Virus record (IMG/VR): IMGVR_UViG_3300042462_000573
Coordinates: 1-44,815 of that record
Origin: a virus
Length of the DNA stretch: 44,815 nucleotides
Direction: 5' to 3' (one strand)
The notes beneath the pieces are model-generated. The model ran no database searches and had not been told where the DNA came from. It worked only from the letters and a program-made list of their open reading frames with translations. A program made the position numbers and the translations under genes. This document shows positions 25,790 to 34,183 of the stretch, piece by piece; position 1 is the stretch's first letter, and each line of letters starts with the position of its first letter.

Positions 25790-26788
25790 TTTTTTTATTA
25801 AATTTTGCCATTCTGTATACATTACTATAAGCTTTTCTGAAAAATCCTCTTCTGATGAATTGATTGCATTTGGGTCTAGTGCTGCGTTGTAGGAATCATG
25901 GACTAAGGCGTTATCTGTAAAAAATACATCATATGGCTCTACGTTTATAGAAACTACTAGCTCTGTAGAGTTTATTGGCATCCACTGAGTGACTGGGTTC
26001 CAGTCTTGTGTCATTGGAGAAAATATGAAATCTGCTAATGTAACATCAGTAACATTTTTAAATTTTATTCCTTCATTATTTTTAATCAGAACCCAGTGCG
26101 CTTTAGAATATTTGTTTTCATTGATAACAATAGCCCCATCTGTAATTCTTGCAGCCATTGCAACTACGGTAGTTTCTATGTCTGTATCTATTAATGTGTC
26201 TTGTGTTGACCAATTTTGTATGTAATTTGCAATTTGATCATTAGATGTATCAATTCCTTCAATTGCAGCAGAATAAAGTACGTCTCCAACTTTTAAGTTA
26301 TATGCCAATATTAATCCTTGTGGATTTTTACTTTTAACTAAAGTAGCTGCTCCTAAAGATTTACCTCCCTCGCCTGGGGTGGGTGCAAATGAAAAACCTG
26401 TAAAATTATATGTTGTAAAATCATATGGAGGCACTACAACTGGTGTAAATGAAAATGGATTCAATTCTTCCCAGGTAAAGCCATATGGCGGGGGATCAAC
26501 TGGAGGATCTGGTGGTGCGGTAAATGAAAATGGTGTAAAGCCAAATGGAGTAAAGCTAAAAGATCCATATGTGTATTCTATTTGAGTTCCTACGGGAACA
26601 ACTGAATTTTCTGCAATAGACTGATCAATTATTTTTCCACCCAAAGATTCATTTGAAGTTCCTGTGTTATTTTCTATAACAGATAATCCTAAACTATTTA
26701 ATAATGATAAGGCTTCTGACCTAACCATTCCAACAGTATTTGGAATAGATACCCTTTTTTTAATTTTTGAAGATCTAAAGCGTCTCAC
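25787..26788 (-). CDS. Fibre protein: PASTA, short GFTPF repeats, Hint-like C-terminus (2)
   Basis: A 333-aa protein from GTG 26788, which overlaps the upstream TGA (GTGA) and has AGGAG 10 nt before it; a TTG at 26815 is also in frame. It has a PASTA-like segment at about 10-75 (TVGMVRSEALSLLNSLGLSV; VVPVGTQIEYTYG), a (P)FGFTPFSFT stretch, then from Ser134 a Hint-like module (SLGAATLVK, VGDVLYS, SKAH at 218-221, VFFTDNALVHDS ending near 288). This matches the C-terminal half of the protein at 19590. PASTA domains bind cell-wall peptides, which would suit an adhesin. Confidence 0.68.
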   Translation of the reverse strand: MRRFRSSKIKKRVSIPNTVGMVRSEALSLLNSLGLSVIENNTGTSNESLGGKIIDQSIAENSVVPVGTQIEYTYGSFSFTPFGFTPFSFTAPPDPPVDPPPYGFTWEELNPFSFTPVVVPPYDFTTYNFTGFSFAPTPGEGGKSLGAATLVKSKNPQGLILAYNLKVGDVLYSAAIEGIDTSNDQIANYIQNWSTQDTLIDTDIETTVVAMAARITDGAIVINENKYSKAHWVLIKNNEGIKFKNVTDVTLADFIFSPMTQDWNPVTQWMPINSTELVVSINVEPYDVFFTDNALVHDSYNAALDPNAINSSEEDFSEKLIVMYTEWQNLIKK

Positions 26789-28131
26789 GCCTTTAGGTCT
26801 CCTAAAACTACCCAAGAATTTGCTGATCTTTTAATTAAACTTGCGCTTGACCATTGAGATCTTAATTTTAAACCTGGTGTTGCATTTGGGGTAAATCCGT
26901 CTCCAGCAATAGTAACTTGATTTGATGTAGTTTGTAATACTTCAATATATGTTCCAATAGGGAAATTATAGGTAGAGTCGTTTGGTATTGTCAAAGTGCT
27001 AACTTCTGTCATCTCTATCATTTTGTTTGCATCTGAACCTTGTAGTGTGTATGAAGAAGATTGAGAATTTGTTACAATTAAAAACTTTTCTATATCTGAG
27101 GTGTTATCCACGTTTCCAAGCCCAACCATTGTTTTTGTAATGCCTGATACGGTGCCTGTAAATGTTGGTGAGGCTAATGGAGCTTTAAGATTAAGAGCGT
27201 TTAATGTGTCTGTTGATATTGGTTTAAGAGCGTCTGTTGTATTATCAGCATTTCCTAAGCCTACCATATCTTTAGTAATACCCGAAACCGTTCCAGTAAA
27301 TGTTGGTGAGGCTAATGGAGCTTTTGCTGTTAATTCTGTGGTTATTGTTGCTGCGTACGATGCGTCGTCATTAATTGCTGCGGCTATTTCATTTAAAGTA
27401 TTTAAAGCACCTGGTGCTGCATCTATTAAGTTTGAAATTGCAGTTCCAACGTATGTTTCAGTTGCATATCCAGTTAAATTTGGAATGGTTGGTTTGCCAG
27501 AAAGATCATCATATGCTCCGCTAAACAAAGAAGGCTTACCAGTTAAATCTACATAAGAGCCGCTAAACAAAGAGGGCTTGTTAGTTAAATCGTTATAAGA
27601 TCCACCAAATAGTGTTGGCTTATCAGTTAGGTCAATATAAGATCCGCTAAACAGTGTTGGTTTATCGGTTAAATTATTATAAGACCCAGGAAATAAAACA
27701 GGCTTGTTGCTTAAATCATTATAGCTAGTAGGAACTTGTGATAGCAACGCTATTGTTCCTGATGCGCTGGGAAGATTTACTGTTATGTCTGAGGCTACGT
27801 CTGGGGATTGTAGTGTTAATTCATAATCGTTTGCAGTAGAGCCTTCTATAATAATTTTGTCTTTTGGAATTAGTAGGTTTCCGTCAATATCTAATTTTGC
27901 TGGGCCTCCTGCATTTCCAACATCTCCAACTTCCACATATGAAGACAAGGTGTTTTCTAAATCTTGAGTGGTAAGAGAGCTGTAGTATGAAGTGCTACTC
28001 CAACTAGATCCGTTTCCAATTTTAAATTTATTTAAATCTGAGGATATAGCAATTTCTCCAGCAAGCAATATTGGATTATCTCTAACCCAGTCAGACTCTA
28101 TGTCTCTTCTTAATTGAATTCTAACTACCAC
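26785..28131 (-). CDS. Tail fibre with Mtd-N-like domain (paralogue of 20904)
   Basis: A 448-aa protein from GTG 28131, preceded by GGAGGAAG and overlapping the upstream stop; an ATG at 28146 is the alternative. It begins VVVRIQLRRDIESDWVRDNP, the Mtd N-terminal module. It shares the VGNAGGPAKLDIDGNLLIPK segment with the 727-aa fibre. Its shaft is made of repeats of SYNDLTNKPSLFSGSYVDLT type (about 140-220), which are shared between fibres of many tailed phages. The C-terminal part ends LKLRSQWSSASLIKRSANSW. It precedes the PASTA/Hint protein in the same order as its paralogue does. Confidence 0.78.
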   Translation of the reverse strand: MVVRIQLRRDIESDWVRDNPILLAGEIAISSDLNKFKIGNGSSWSSTSYYSSLTTQDLENTLSSYVEVGDVGNAGGPAKLDIDGNLLIPKDKIIIEGSTANDYELTLQSPDVASDITVNLPSASGTIALLSQVPTSYNDLSNKPVLFPGSYNNLTDKPTLFSGSYIDLTDKPTLFGGSYNDLTNKPSLFSGSYVDLTGKPSLFSGAYDDLSGKPTIPNLTGYATETYVGTAISNLIDAAPGALNTLNEIAAAINDDASYAATITTELTAKAPLASPTFTGTVSGITKDMVGLGNADNTTDALKPISTDTLNALNLKAPLASPTFTGTVSGITKTMVGLGNVDNTSDIEKFLIVTNSQSSSYTLQGSDANKMIEMTEVSTLTIPNDSTYNFPIGTYIEVLQTTSNQVTIAGDGFTPNATPGLKLRSQWSSASLIKRSANSWVVLGDLKA

Positions 28132-28585
28132 TTGAGCTTCCTCCATTTATTATTAATGTATACTCATTAATAGAATCTCCACCGTTAAGAATTACACTAT
28201 CTGATTCAGGGGAATACAGAGAATCTGAAAACCCTCCAGGAAGCAAAGACAGTCTTTCAAAACTAGGTGCGTCTACTATATCACTTGGGCCGCCACCATC
28301 AATACCTACAACAACTGGAATACTTTCTGAAACACTTTGTGTAGTATTAACATCTTTAAATGTAATTGGATTTTCTACATCTATTGTGTGTACTGCTCCA
28401 TCGTATGCGTGTGTATGCATATAAAATGGGGTTGGATCATCGCTTTGTGGGGTAATGTCTACCCAAAAATCTCCATTATATATTCTAATATTTTTTGTTA
28501 AAATATTAAAGTATACGTCACCCTCTAAAGCTGTAGATGGATTTTCTGCCAGCGTTAGAAGGTTTAATAAAGACTTAAGTTTCAT
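28121..28585 (-). CDS. Short tail-tip protein with His-rich head
   Basis: A 154-aa protein with an N-terminal amphipathic start (MKLKSLLNLLTLAENPSTAL), EGDVYFNILTKNIRIYNGDF, then YMHTHAYDGAVHTID (two His pairs) and a Gly/Ser-rich end. The N-terminal phrase is like the fibre at 28593 (EGQIYFNTVDKIVYFYDG), so it is a trimmed relative. Probably a tail-tip protein; no metal-enzyme motif is complete. Confidence 0.6.
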   Translation of the reverse strand: MKLKSLLNLLTLAENPSTALEGDVYFNILTKNIRIYNGDFWVDITPQSDDPTPFYMHTHAYDGAVHTIDVENPITFKDVNTTQSVSESIPVVVGIDGGGPSDIVDAPSFERLSLLPGGFSDSLYSPESDSVILNGGDSINEYTLIINGGSSSGS

Positions 28586-28592
28586 TTTTTAT

Positions 28593-29960
28593 TTAGCCTA
28601 TTACTACTACTTTGTATTCTCCTGATGCAGGTGCTACTGCAAATTTAATAGTTACGGCAGATGCAGATGTTAATTCTACGTCTGTCTCAACTTTAGCATA
28701 TGGAGAAGCTGCTTGCGAAACCTGTACTAAAACATCAGTTGAACCCAAGTTATGAGTAACTGTGTATGATGTTGCTACTGAGTTTAATGTCTCGACATAC
28801 TTTCTAGTTATTGCATGATAGTTAGTTCCATCATTTGTAACTGTCCATTTATCTGAGGACTCGTTCCATAGAATTTCAACATCTGTTTCGCTGCCTCGCT
28901 CTACACGAATTCCAGCGTCTGCTACTGGTGCTCCAGTAAAGTCAGTATTAAGATTAATCTTATTATCAACAATGTTTACCTGGGTCGTATTTACAGAGTT
29001 AACTGTTCCTGTAACATTTAAGTTGCCACCCACAAGAAGATTGCCAGTAATTGTTACGTCATCTGGAAGCCCAATTGTTACTGCTGAATTTTCTGATCCT
29101 GAACCAGAAACTGTAATTTCATTTGCTGTTCCAGCAATTGTTGCAATATAGTTACCAGTTGTTTGTGTTGCAAGATTAACATTTTTAATACTTACTGCGC
29201 CATCTGTGACGGTAAAGTCTGCGTCTGCAAATGAAGCAACACCACGATTTGTAGTTGTTGCAATTTCTGCATCTACTGTTAGGGTTCCTGCTGTATCATC
29301 GTATGATACATCAATGCCTTCTCCAGCAACAATTTGTGAAGAAACAATATCTTGTACACGCTCAGCATTTAATGTTACTGCGCCTGCTGCTACGGTAAAG
29401 TCTATGGCATCAAAACTTGCAACACCTTTATTAGATGAAGTTGCGTCTTCTGCTGATACTGTAATTGTGTTGTTTGTTACGGCAACGTCAATTCCTTCTC
29501 CACCTGCAACGGTTAATGTATCGGTTAATAAATCAACTGTGTCTGTTCCAGTGTCTCCAGCAATTGAAAGATTAGTTGCTACGTTTACTGTTCCTGCTGC
29601 AGTCAAACGACCTTGTGCGTCTACTGTAAATGTAGGAATTGCTGTTGTAGATCCGTATGATCCAGCTGTTACTGATGTGTCATCTAAATCAATTACTGTT
29701 GTTCCTGTTGAGTCTGTATACGTTGCGGTTAAGCCAGTGCCACCAGAAACGTATGCACCAATAGCATCTTGAATTACTTCTAGGGAGCCAGATGTTGGGA
29801 TCCAGGTTGTTCCGTCATAAAAGTATACAATTTTATCTACTGTGTTAAAATATATTTGACCTTCTACTGGGCTTGAAGGCGCAGTACTAAGGTTTTGAAT
29901 TCGAGCATTTTGTAATTCATTTTTGTTAAGGTCTAAGCTAACTAAAAATTTTCTTGCCAT
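28593..29960 (-). CDS. Tail fibre protein, 455 aa
   Basis: Starts MARKFLVSLDLNKNELQNAR, the usual N-terminus of phage fibre proteins of this type, with EGQIYFNTVDKIVYFYDGTT. The middle consists of beta-strand repeats containing TAGTVNVATNLSIAGDTGTD and VASFDAIDFTVAAGAVTLNA-like units (about 95-260). The C-terminal third has the NIVDNKINLNTDFTGAPVAD and ADAGIRVERGSETDVEILWN phrases. Likely a receptor-binding or fibre-shaft protein. The start has AGGAG in front. Confidence 0.78.
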   Translation of the reverse strand: MARKFLVSLDLNKNELQNARIQNLSTAPSSPVEGQIYFNTVDKIVYFYDGTTWIPTSGSLEVIQDAIGAYVSGGTGLTATYTDSTGTTVIDLDDTSVTAGSYGSTTAIPTFTVDAQGRLTAAGTVNVATNLSIAGDTGTDTVDLLTDTLTVAGGEGIDVAVTNNTITVSAEDATSSNKGVASFDAIDFTVAAGAVTLNAERVQDIVSSQIVAGEGIDVSYDDTAGTLTVDAEIATTTNRGVASFADADFTVTDGAVSIKNVNLATQTTGNYIATIAGTANEITVSGSGSENSAVTIGLPDDVTITGNLLVGGNLNVTGTVNSVNTTQVNIVDNKINLNTDFTGAPVADAGIRVERGSETDVEILWNESSDKWTVTNDGTNYHAITRKYVETLNSVATSYTVTHNLGSTDVLVQVSQAASPYAKVETDVELTSASAVTIKFAVAPASGEYKVVVIG

Positions 29961-29972
29961 TTTGTTTCTCCT

Positions 29973-30428
29973 TTATGACAGGTATGCTGTCCCTGAAAAT
30001 GGTTGAGCCATTGTCAGCCTTATTCTATCTATATCTAAATAGTCCAGTCCAGTTTCAACTGTTTCTCCAGAGCTATCTTTTGTTGTTACATTTGGGAAAA
30101 ATCCAAGATTATGTGTTAGGGTTACTGAATATACACCATCGGTTGGTCCAACAACTTGAGCAATTTCCCATGAAGATGAGTATGAATACTCTGAGCCTTC
30201 TTGAATAAATTTAATAACAGTTGCTCCAGACCAACTTAAATCTGTAATCTTTGGTCCGTAGAAATCTGTTGTAACTGTGTTGTAATAAAAATCTCCAGTA
30301 ACCCCTAGGTTATTTGATGGTGCAGAGACTCCATTTAATATAGTTCTTCCAGCAGGGCCTTGTGGTCCTGGTGATTTTATAATTACTTTATTTTTTACTT
30401 CTTTTACTATTACTTTTTCTGCTGACAT
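29973..30428 (-). CDS. Tail protein with short collagen-like segment
   Basis: A 151-aa protein: a basic Val/Lys start, then SPGPQGPAGRT (collagen-like Gly-x-y, residues 19-29), then a beta domain with DFYYNTVTTDFYGPKITDLS and YSVTLTHNLGFFPNVTTKDS. Short collagen-like stretches trimerise fibres. The proline residues of this segment are possible targets of the P4H-like oxygenases encoded in the same genome. Its stop and the next start overlap by one base. Confidence 0.65.
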   Translation of the reverse strand: MSAEKVIVKEVKNKVIIKSPGPQGPAGRTILNGVSAPSNNLGVTGDFYYNTVTTDFYGPKITDLSWSGATVIKFIQEGSEYSYSSSWEIAQVVGPTDGVYSVTLTHNLGFFPNVTTKDSSGETVETGLDYLDIDRIRLTMAQPFSGTAYLS

Positions 30429-30778
30429 TATATAGTTACCGATCTGCTGAGAGTTAAAAACCCTTCGAGGAGTTTTATTTTATTCCCGTTAGAATCGACA
30501 ACCATAACGTCATAAGAAGATTTTGGATAAAAGAGTTTATTTGTCTGGGTAGGTGTCATTTTAATGGTTAGTGTTCCAGTTGCACCATTAATTGTTATAC
30601 CACCAGAGGGTGATGTTAGTGTAAATGCTAGTTTGGATCCACCTTTAGTATCACGTACTTGCATCTTTGCAGTTGCATTTACTAAACTTATTGGTGTGAC
30701 TTCGTCCTCTAAGGTGTATTGAACCTCAAAGGTAAAAGTAGCATTTTGATCTACTTCAAAATTCTTTTGTACTGCCAT
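30428..30778 (-). CDS. Baseplate-upper-protein-like N-domain protein
   Basis: A 116-aa Ig-like beta protein from ATG 30778 (MAVQKNFEVDQNATFTFEVQ), with AGGAG 9 nt upstream; a TTG 6 nt earlier is in frame. Readable are AKMQVRDTKGGSKLAFTLTS, SGGITINGATGTLTIKMTPT and SSYDVMVVDSNGNKIKLLEG, the wording of BppU-type N-terminal domains. It probably belongs to the tail tip or baseplate. Confidence 0.7.
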   Translation of the reverse strand: MAVQKNFEVDQNATFTFEVQYTLEDEVTPISLVNATAKMQVRDTKGGSKLAFTLTSPSGGITINGATGTLTIKMTPTQTNKLFYPKSSYDVMVVDSNGNKIKLLEGFLTLSRSVTI

Positions 30779-30804
30779 TTTCAAAATCTCCTAAAATAGG
30801 AAAA

Positions 30805-30830
30805 CTCCTATGCTTATTTTAGCACAGGAG
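30805..30830 (-). terminator. Terminator after the holin-like gene
   Basis: Arms CTCCTATGCT and AGCACAGGAG (one G-T pair) with a TATTTT-type 6-nt loop. On the minus strand TTTTCC follows. It lies between the holin-like gene and the baseplate-type gene. Confidence 0.65.
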
Positions 30831-30856
30831 CTATCCTAATCGACTACTATTTTATT

Positions 30857-31051
30857 TTACTTTTTAAAGCCAAACTCTGTATTGCTTGGGCTTAGCGCCT
30901 TGAGAATAACTGGGGCAACTGCTGCAACTCCTGCTGCAATTAAATCCTTTGGATTTGTATTTCCAGTCATGTATAAAGCTGTAGCTGCTGCTAGGAATGC
31001 TCTTCCGTAAGTTCCTAGGGCTGCTAGTATTTGTTCTGTATAGCTATTCAT
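30857..31051 (-). CDS. Holin-like small membrane protein
   Basis: A 64-aa protein with two hydrophobic stretches: TYGRAFLAAATALYMTG (about 14-30) and DLIAAGVAAVAPVILKAL (about 36-53), then SPSNTEFGFKK. This layout (short N-terminus, Ala-rich helix, 'xPxLKALxPxxxEFG' end) is that of the small holins found in many siphoviruses of Gram-positive hosts. It has an AAAGGAGA site. The lysin is encoded on the other strand, 3 kb away, so the holin call rests on the sequence alone. Confidence 0.62.
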   Translation of the reverse strand: MNSYTEQILAALGTYGRAFLAAATALYMTGNTNPKDLIAAGVAAVAPVILKALSPSNTEFGFKK

Positions 31052-31090
31052 ATTATCTCCTTTTGGCTTTCGCCACTATATATTCTACCA

Positions 31091-33025
31091 CTATGCGGTT
31101 ATATCTACAATCTCACAGTTTCCGTCAGATGTGCATGCAAGGGTTTGATTTCCAGATGTTCCATCTTCCGTCTCGTAAAAAGAAAGATCAGCCCATCTAA
31201 TTTCTTTAGGCATTTTGCCCAAAAGATCTAAATATTCTTCTTTAGATATCTCTTGATATGGAGCCTGCTTGTATGTATGCTCTGACATCGGTAAAAATGA
31301 GATTCCAGAAACATCGTCAAAATTCTTGTATACCCAAGCTCCTACTTCCATCCATTCGTCTTCTTTAACTGAAACGGTAATTGATGGCTTGTGCTCACAC
31401 CAGGCACGTTGGTAAACTAACCAAATGTTTAAATGTTCAATAGCGGTTAGGTCATTTCTAACAATTGCACCTTCTGGTGCTTTTACTGGAAATGAAAATA
31501 CGTAAGTTTCATTTGGCTTCATTACGTCATCCTCTACTGGAATACCTACTTCTTTTAAGAAAGTAGAAATTGGATCTCCCTTGGAGCCACGAACTGTTCG
31601 AATATAGTATGGAGAATGCCATGCATGCATTCCTGAAGACACCCCGACCAATTGAGATACTGTTCCTGATGGTTTTACGCATGTAATAGCGGCAGACTCT
31701 GGAATCCCAATTTTCCCAGCCTCATCTTTATTTTTTGCTCTTGCTGATTCTCTAAGTAAATTTAAAAATTCTTCCAAAGATTCCAAATTTTCTTTTCCAG
31801 ACATAAACTTATGCCCAAATTGTCCAGTAAGAGATACTCCTAATAGTCGCTCTTCTTCTGTGTTGTCCTTCCAAATTTTACGAAGGTATTTAAAGTCTGT
31901 AAGAGTTGACTGCCATGTTCCAAGAATGGTTGCCAACTCAACTTTGCGTTCAATATCTTTCTTTGTATCATTTTCACGTAATACGACTTCTGAAAGATTA
32001 CAAAACTGATAAGGACGTAAAATAATCTCTGAGCAAGGGTTAGTTCCATAGTGTATATCTGGATCTCTTCTTCCATATTTGGCTGCTTGGGCTTGAGCTG
32101 CGGCCACATTGTATATACCTCGTTCTCCAGACTTTGAATCATATAAAGATTTCCATTCTGCTATAAATTGTTCCATTTGTGGTTTTCTAGAATACGCCAC
32201 TGAGTTGTTAGAGAGTGCACGTTGTGAATTGTGCTCCCACCAATTTCCAGTTTTTGCTTGTGCCATTTCAATATCATTAATATTAGAAAGAGAAATCAAT
32301 GCAGATCTGCGTACTCCGCCAACCACTACAATTTCACCTATTTTACACATAATGTCGTGTGCTTCAATTGGCTTGAATTGTCTACCTGCTGCATTTTTAA
32401 ATTTAGCAATTGTAAAATCAAAAAGATTAACTAAAGGCTGTGGGCCAGAAGATCTTCCACCCATAGTTTTAAGCCTTGCGCCTGCGGGACGAAGTTTGCT
32501 TACATCAATTGATGGAATCTGTCCAGTCCAAAGAAGTGCAAGTAATTCACGAAATGCTTTCGCCCAACCAGACTTAGAATCTTCAACAACAATTACCGTT
32601 GTAGATTTTTCAAAAGATTCTGGAATTATTGGAAGTTTATTTACGTATTTATATTCGACAGAAAACCCAACTCCAGTTCCACACATTAAAATGTACATTG
32701 TTTCGTCAAATGAACGGGGATTATCTACTGGTACAAATGAACAATTGTATCCCGCAACATGATCTCTCTCTAGCGCTGGGCCAGCGGTCATTACGGATCT
32801 CATTGATGGCATAACGTTTCTATCTAGCACCGCTTGTTTTAATTCTGTTATTAGTTTTGATGAAGGCTCATATGAATGCTCTTTAAATAAATGATCTAGC
32901 ATAAAAGAAAAATAACGATCTACTGTTTCGCTCCAAGTTTCTCTACGATTTTCTTCTGGCATCCAACGTGCATATCGAGACAATGCAATAAAGTTTTCGT
33001 ACGGGTTTTCAATAGATGTTGACAT
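31091..33025 (-). CDS. nrdJ: Adenosylcobalamin-dependent (class II) ribonucleotide reductase
   Basis: A 644-aa enzyme making deoxyribonucleotides. Conserved parts by comparison with Lactobacillus RTPR: redox Cys95 (AGYNCSF), the N-x-C-x-E active site Asn319-Cys321-Glu323 (TNPCSEI), redox Cys332 (QFCNLSE), VKPSGTVSQLVGVSSGMHAW in the barrel, and the C-terminal shuttle Cys631/Cys637 (ACTSDGNCE). It is shorter than the roughly 740-aa bacterial enzyme. It needs B12 from the host or surroundings. It needs no oxygen and supplies DNA precursors during infection. Confidence 0.92.
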   Translation of the reverse strand: MSTSIENPYENFIALSRYARWMPEENRRETWSETVDRYFSFMLDHLFKEHSYEPSSKLITELKQAVLDRNVMPSMRSVMTAGPALERDHVAGYNCSFVPVDNPRSFDETMYILMCGTGVGFSVEYKYVNKLPIIPESFEKSTTVIVVEDSKSGWAKAFRELLALLWTGQIPSIDVSKLRPAGARLKTMGGRSSGPQPLVNLFDFTIAKFKNAAGRQFKPIEAHDIMCKIGEIVVVGGVRRSALISLSNINDIEMAQAKTGNWWEHNSQRALSNNSVAYSRKPQMEQFIAEWKSLYDSKSGERGIYNVAAAQAQAAKYGRRDPDIHYGTNPCSEIILRPYQFCNLSEVVLRENDTKKDIERKVELATILGTWQSTLTDFKYLRKIWKDNTEEERLLGVSLTGQFGHKFMSGKENLESLEEFLNLLRESARAKNKDEAGKIGIPESAAITCVKPSGTVSQLVGVSSGMHAWHSPYYIRTVRGSKGDPISTFLKEVGIPVEDDVMKPNETYVFSFPVKAPEGAIVRNDLTAIEHLNIWLVYQRAWCEHKPSITVSVKEDEWMEVGAWVYKNFDDVSGISFLPMSEHTYKQAPYQEISKEEYLDLLGKMPKEIRWADLSFYETEDGTSGNQTLACTSDGNCEIVDITA

Positions 33026-33108
33026 ATAGACCTTTTCTTCCGCCTGCGGATTAATTAAATTTTTTGATGAAGTCTAAGTGTATCAAACTTTTATTAAGGG
33101 GTCTAGCC

Positions 33109-34098
33109 CTAGGAAAATTTTTTAAAAATATCTTTAAAAGCGTTTTCAGTCAACTGATCCCAATTGTAATCTTTATGTATTTTAGTTGACTGGGCAAAAT
33201 AATAATTTGAATATGCTTTAAAATTAATAGACACGTCTCTCATAAGTTCAAGTAGATGTTGACGGTTTGGCTCAAAAACTTTTCCTTTGTGTGGAAATGG
33301 CCATGGTGAATCTATAATTTTTGATTTTAATTTTAGTGGACCAAGATATTTTTCGTAATGAGCCCATCCGCTAGTACAAATAGTTGGCATGCCAGTTGCT
33401 AAAGCTTGAAATGGAATAAAACCAAACCCTTCTCCATAGCTTGGGTAAATTAAAACATCATGTGAGTTGTATAGTTCGACTAATTTCTCGTTTGTTAGAA
33501 CGCTTGTTATTAAATTAATATTTGAGTAAAGTTTTTCTGGTGTGCCGATTATGTTTTTGTCTATAAAATTATTGTAAACTCTTGTAGTGTTAATCTGGTC
33601 TGCTTTAATTGTTAAAGAGTATTGTGGATTATTACCAAATAAACTTATAAATGAATCTACAACCATTTGACCAGCTTTTCTTGGTGCTGGCTCGCCTACG
33701 TGTAAAAATTTTATTATTCCGTCATCTGGCCTTTTATAAGGTTTCCATATTGGGTCAATCCCATGTGGATAAACTTTGTCTACCTTGTATCCGTTATCTT
33801 CAAAAACATTTGCACACCAATCTGAAGTGGTCCAAATTTCATCGCAGGCATCCATGTATTCTTTCCAGTCTTCTGGTATTACTGTAGACTCCCACGGAGT
33901 ATAACTAATTTGATATTGATTTTTATGTAATTTAAAATGCGATGGTTGTGAAAAATTAAACTGTACCTTAGACTTTGGGTCTTGAAATGGAACAAAGTGT
34001 CCCAGGTTATTTAGTGATTTAACTATATTCTCTCCCGCATATCCATACCCATTTTTGTTTTTTAGGTTAGCAATTACTGTGGAAAACGATATATTCAT
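33109..34098 (-). CDS. GT4-type glycosyltransferase
   Basis: A 329-aa two-domain GT-B enzyme. The N-domain has YGYAGENIVKSLNNLGHFVP and SYTPWESTVIPEDW. The C-domain has FLHVGEPAPRKAGQMVVDSF and the donor-site phrase YPSYGEGFGFIPFQALATG. The normal E-x7-E pair reads E-x7-Q here, so the second acidic residue is replaced. It would add a sugar to a glycan or virion protein. It is the first gene of the minus-strand block and faces the lysin promoter. Confidence 0.85.
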   Translation of the reverse strand: MNISFSTVIANLKNKNGYGYAGENIVKSLNNLGHFVPFQDPKSKVQFNFSQPSHFKLHKNQYQISYTPWESTVIPEDWKEYMDACDEIWTTSDWCANVFEDNGYKVDKVYPHGIDPIWKPYKRPDDGIIKFLHVGEPAPRKAGQMVVDSFISLFGNNPQYSLTIKADQINTTRVYNNFIDKNIIGTPEKLYSNINLITSVLTNEKLVELYNSHDVLIYPSYGEGFGFIPFQALATGMPTICTSGWAHYEKYLGPLKLKSKIIDSPWPFPHKGKVFEPNRQHLLELMRDVSINFKAYSNYYFAQSTKIHKDYNWDQLTENAFKDIFKKFS

Positions 34099-34120
34099 AC
34101 ACTCTTTCTGGTCAACTGGC

Positions 34121-34150
34121 TTGACACTCTTTAAAGCACAATGGTACTAT
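34121..34150 (+). promoter_or_regulatory. Sigma70-like promoter of the lysin/P450 operon
   Basis: TTGACA (34121-34126), 18-nt spacer, TACTAT (34145-34150). The leader of about 30 nt carries AAAGGAGG before the lysin ATG. A TATAAT on the opposite strand (34154-34149) may serve the divergent glycosyltransferase gene. Confidence 0.75.
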
Positions 34151-34183
34151 TATAGTTCGTTATCTCTAAAGGAGGAAATGCCA

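Noticed and set aside
31091-33025. Intein in the ribonucleotide reductase
   Set aside because: The conserved blocks follow each other at normal spacing; no insertion and no Hint blocks in this protein.
33026-33108. Promoter for the ribonucleotide reductase
   Set aside because: Only TTGATA with a poor -10 can be found, so no call was made; the gene may be transcribed from the glycosyltransferase side.
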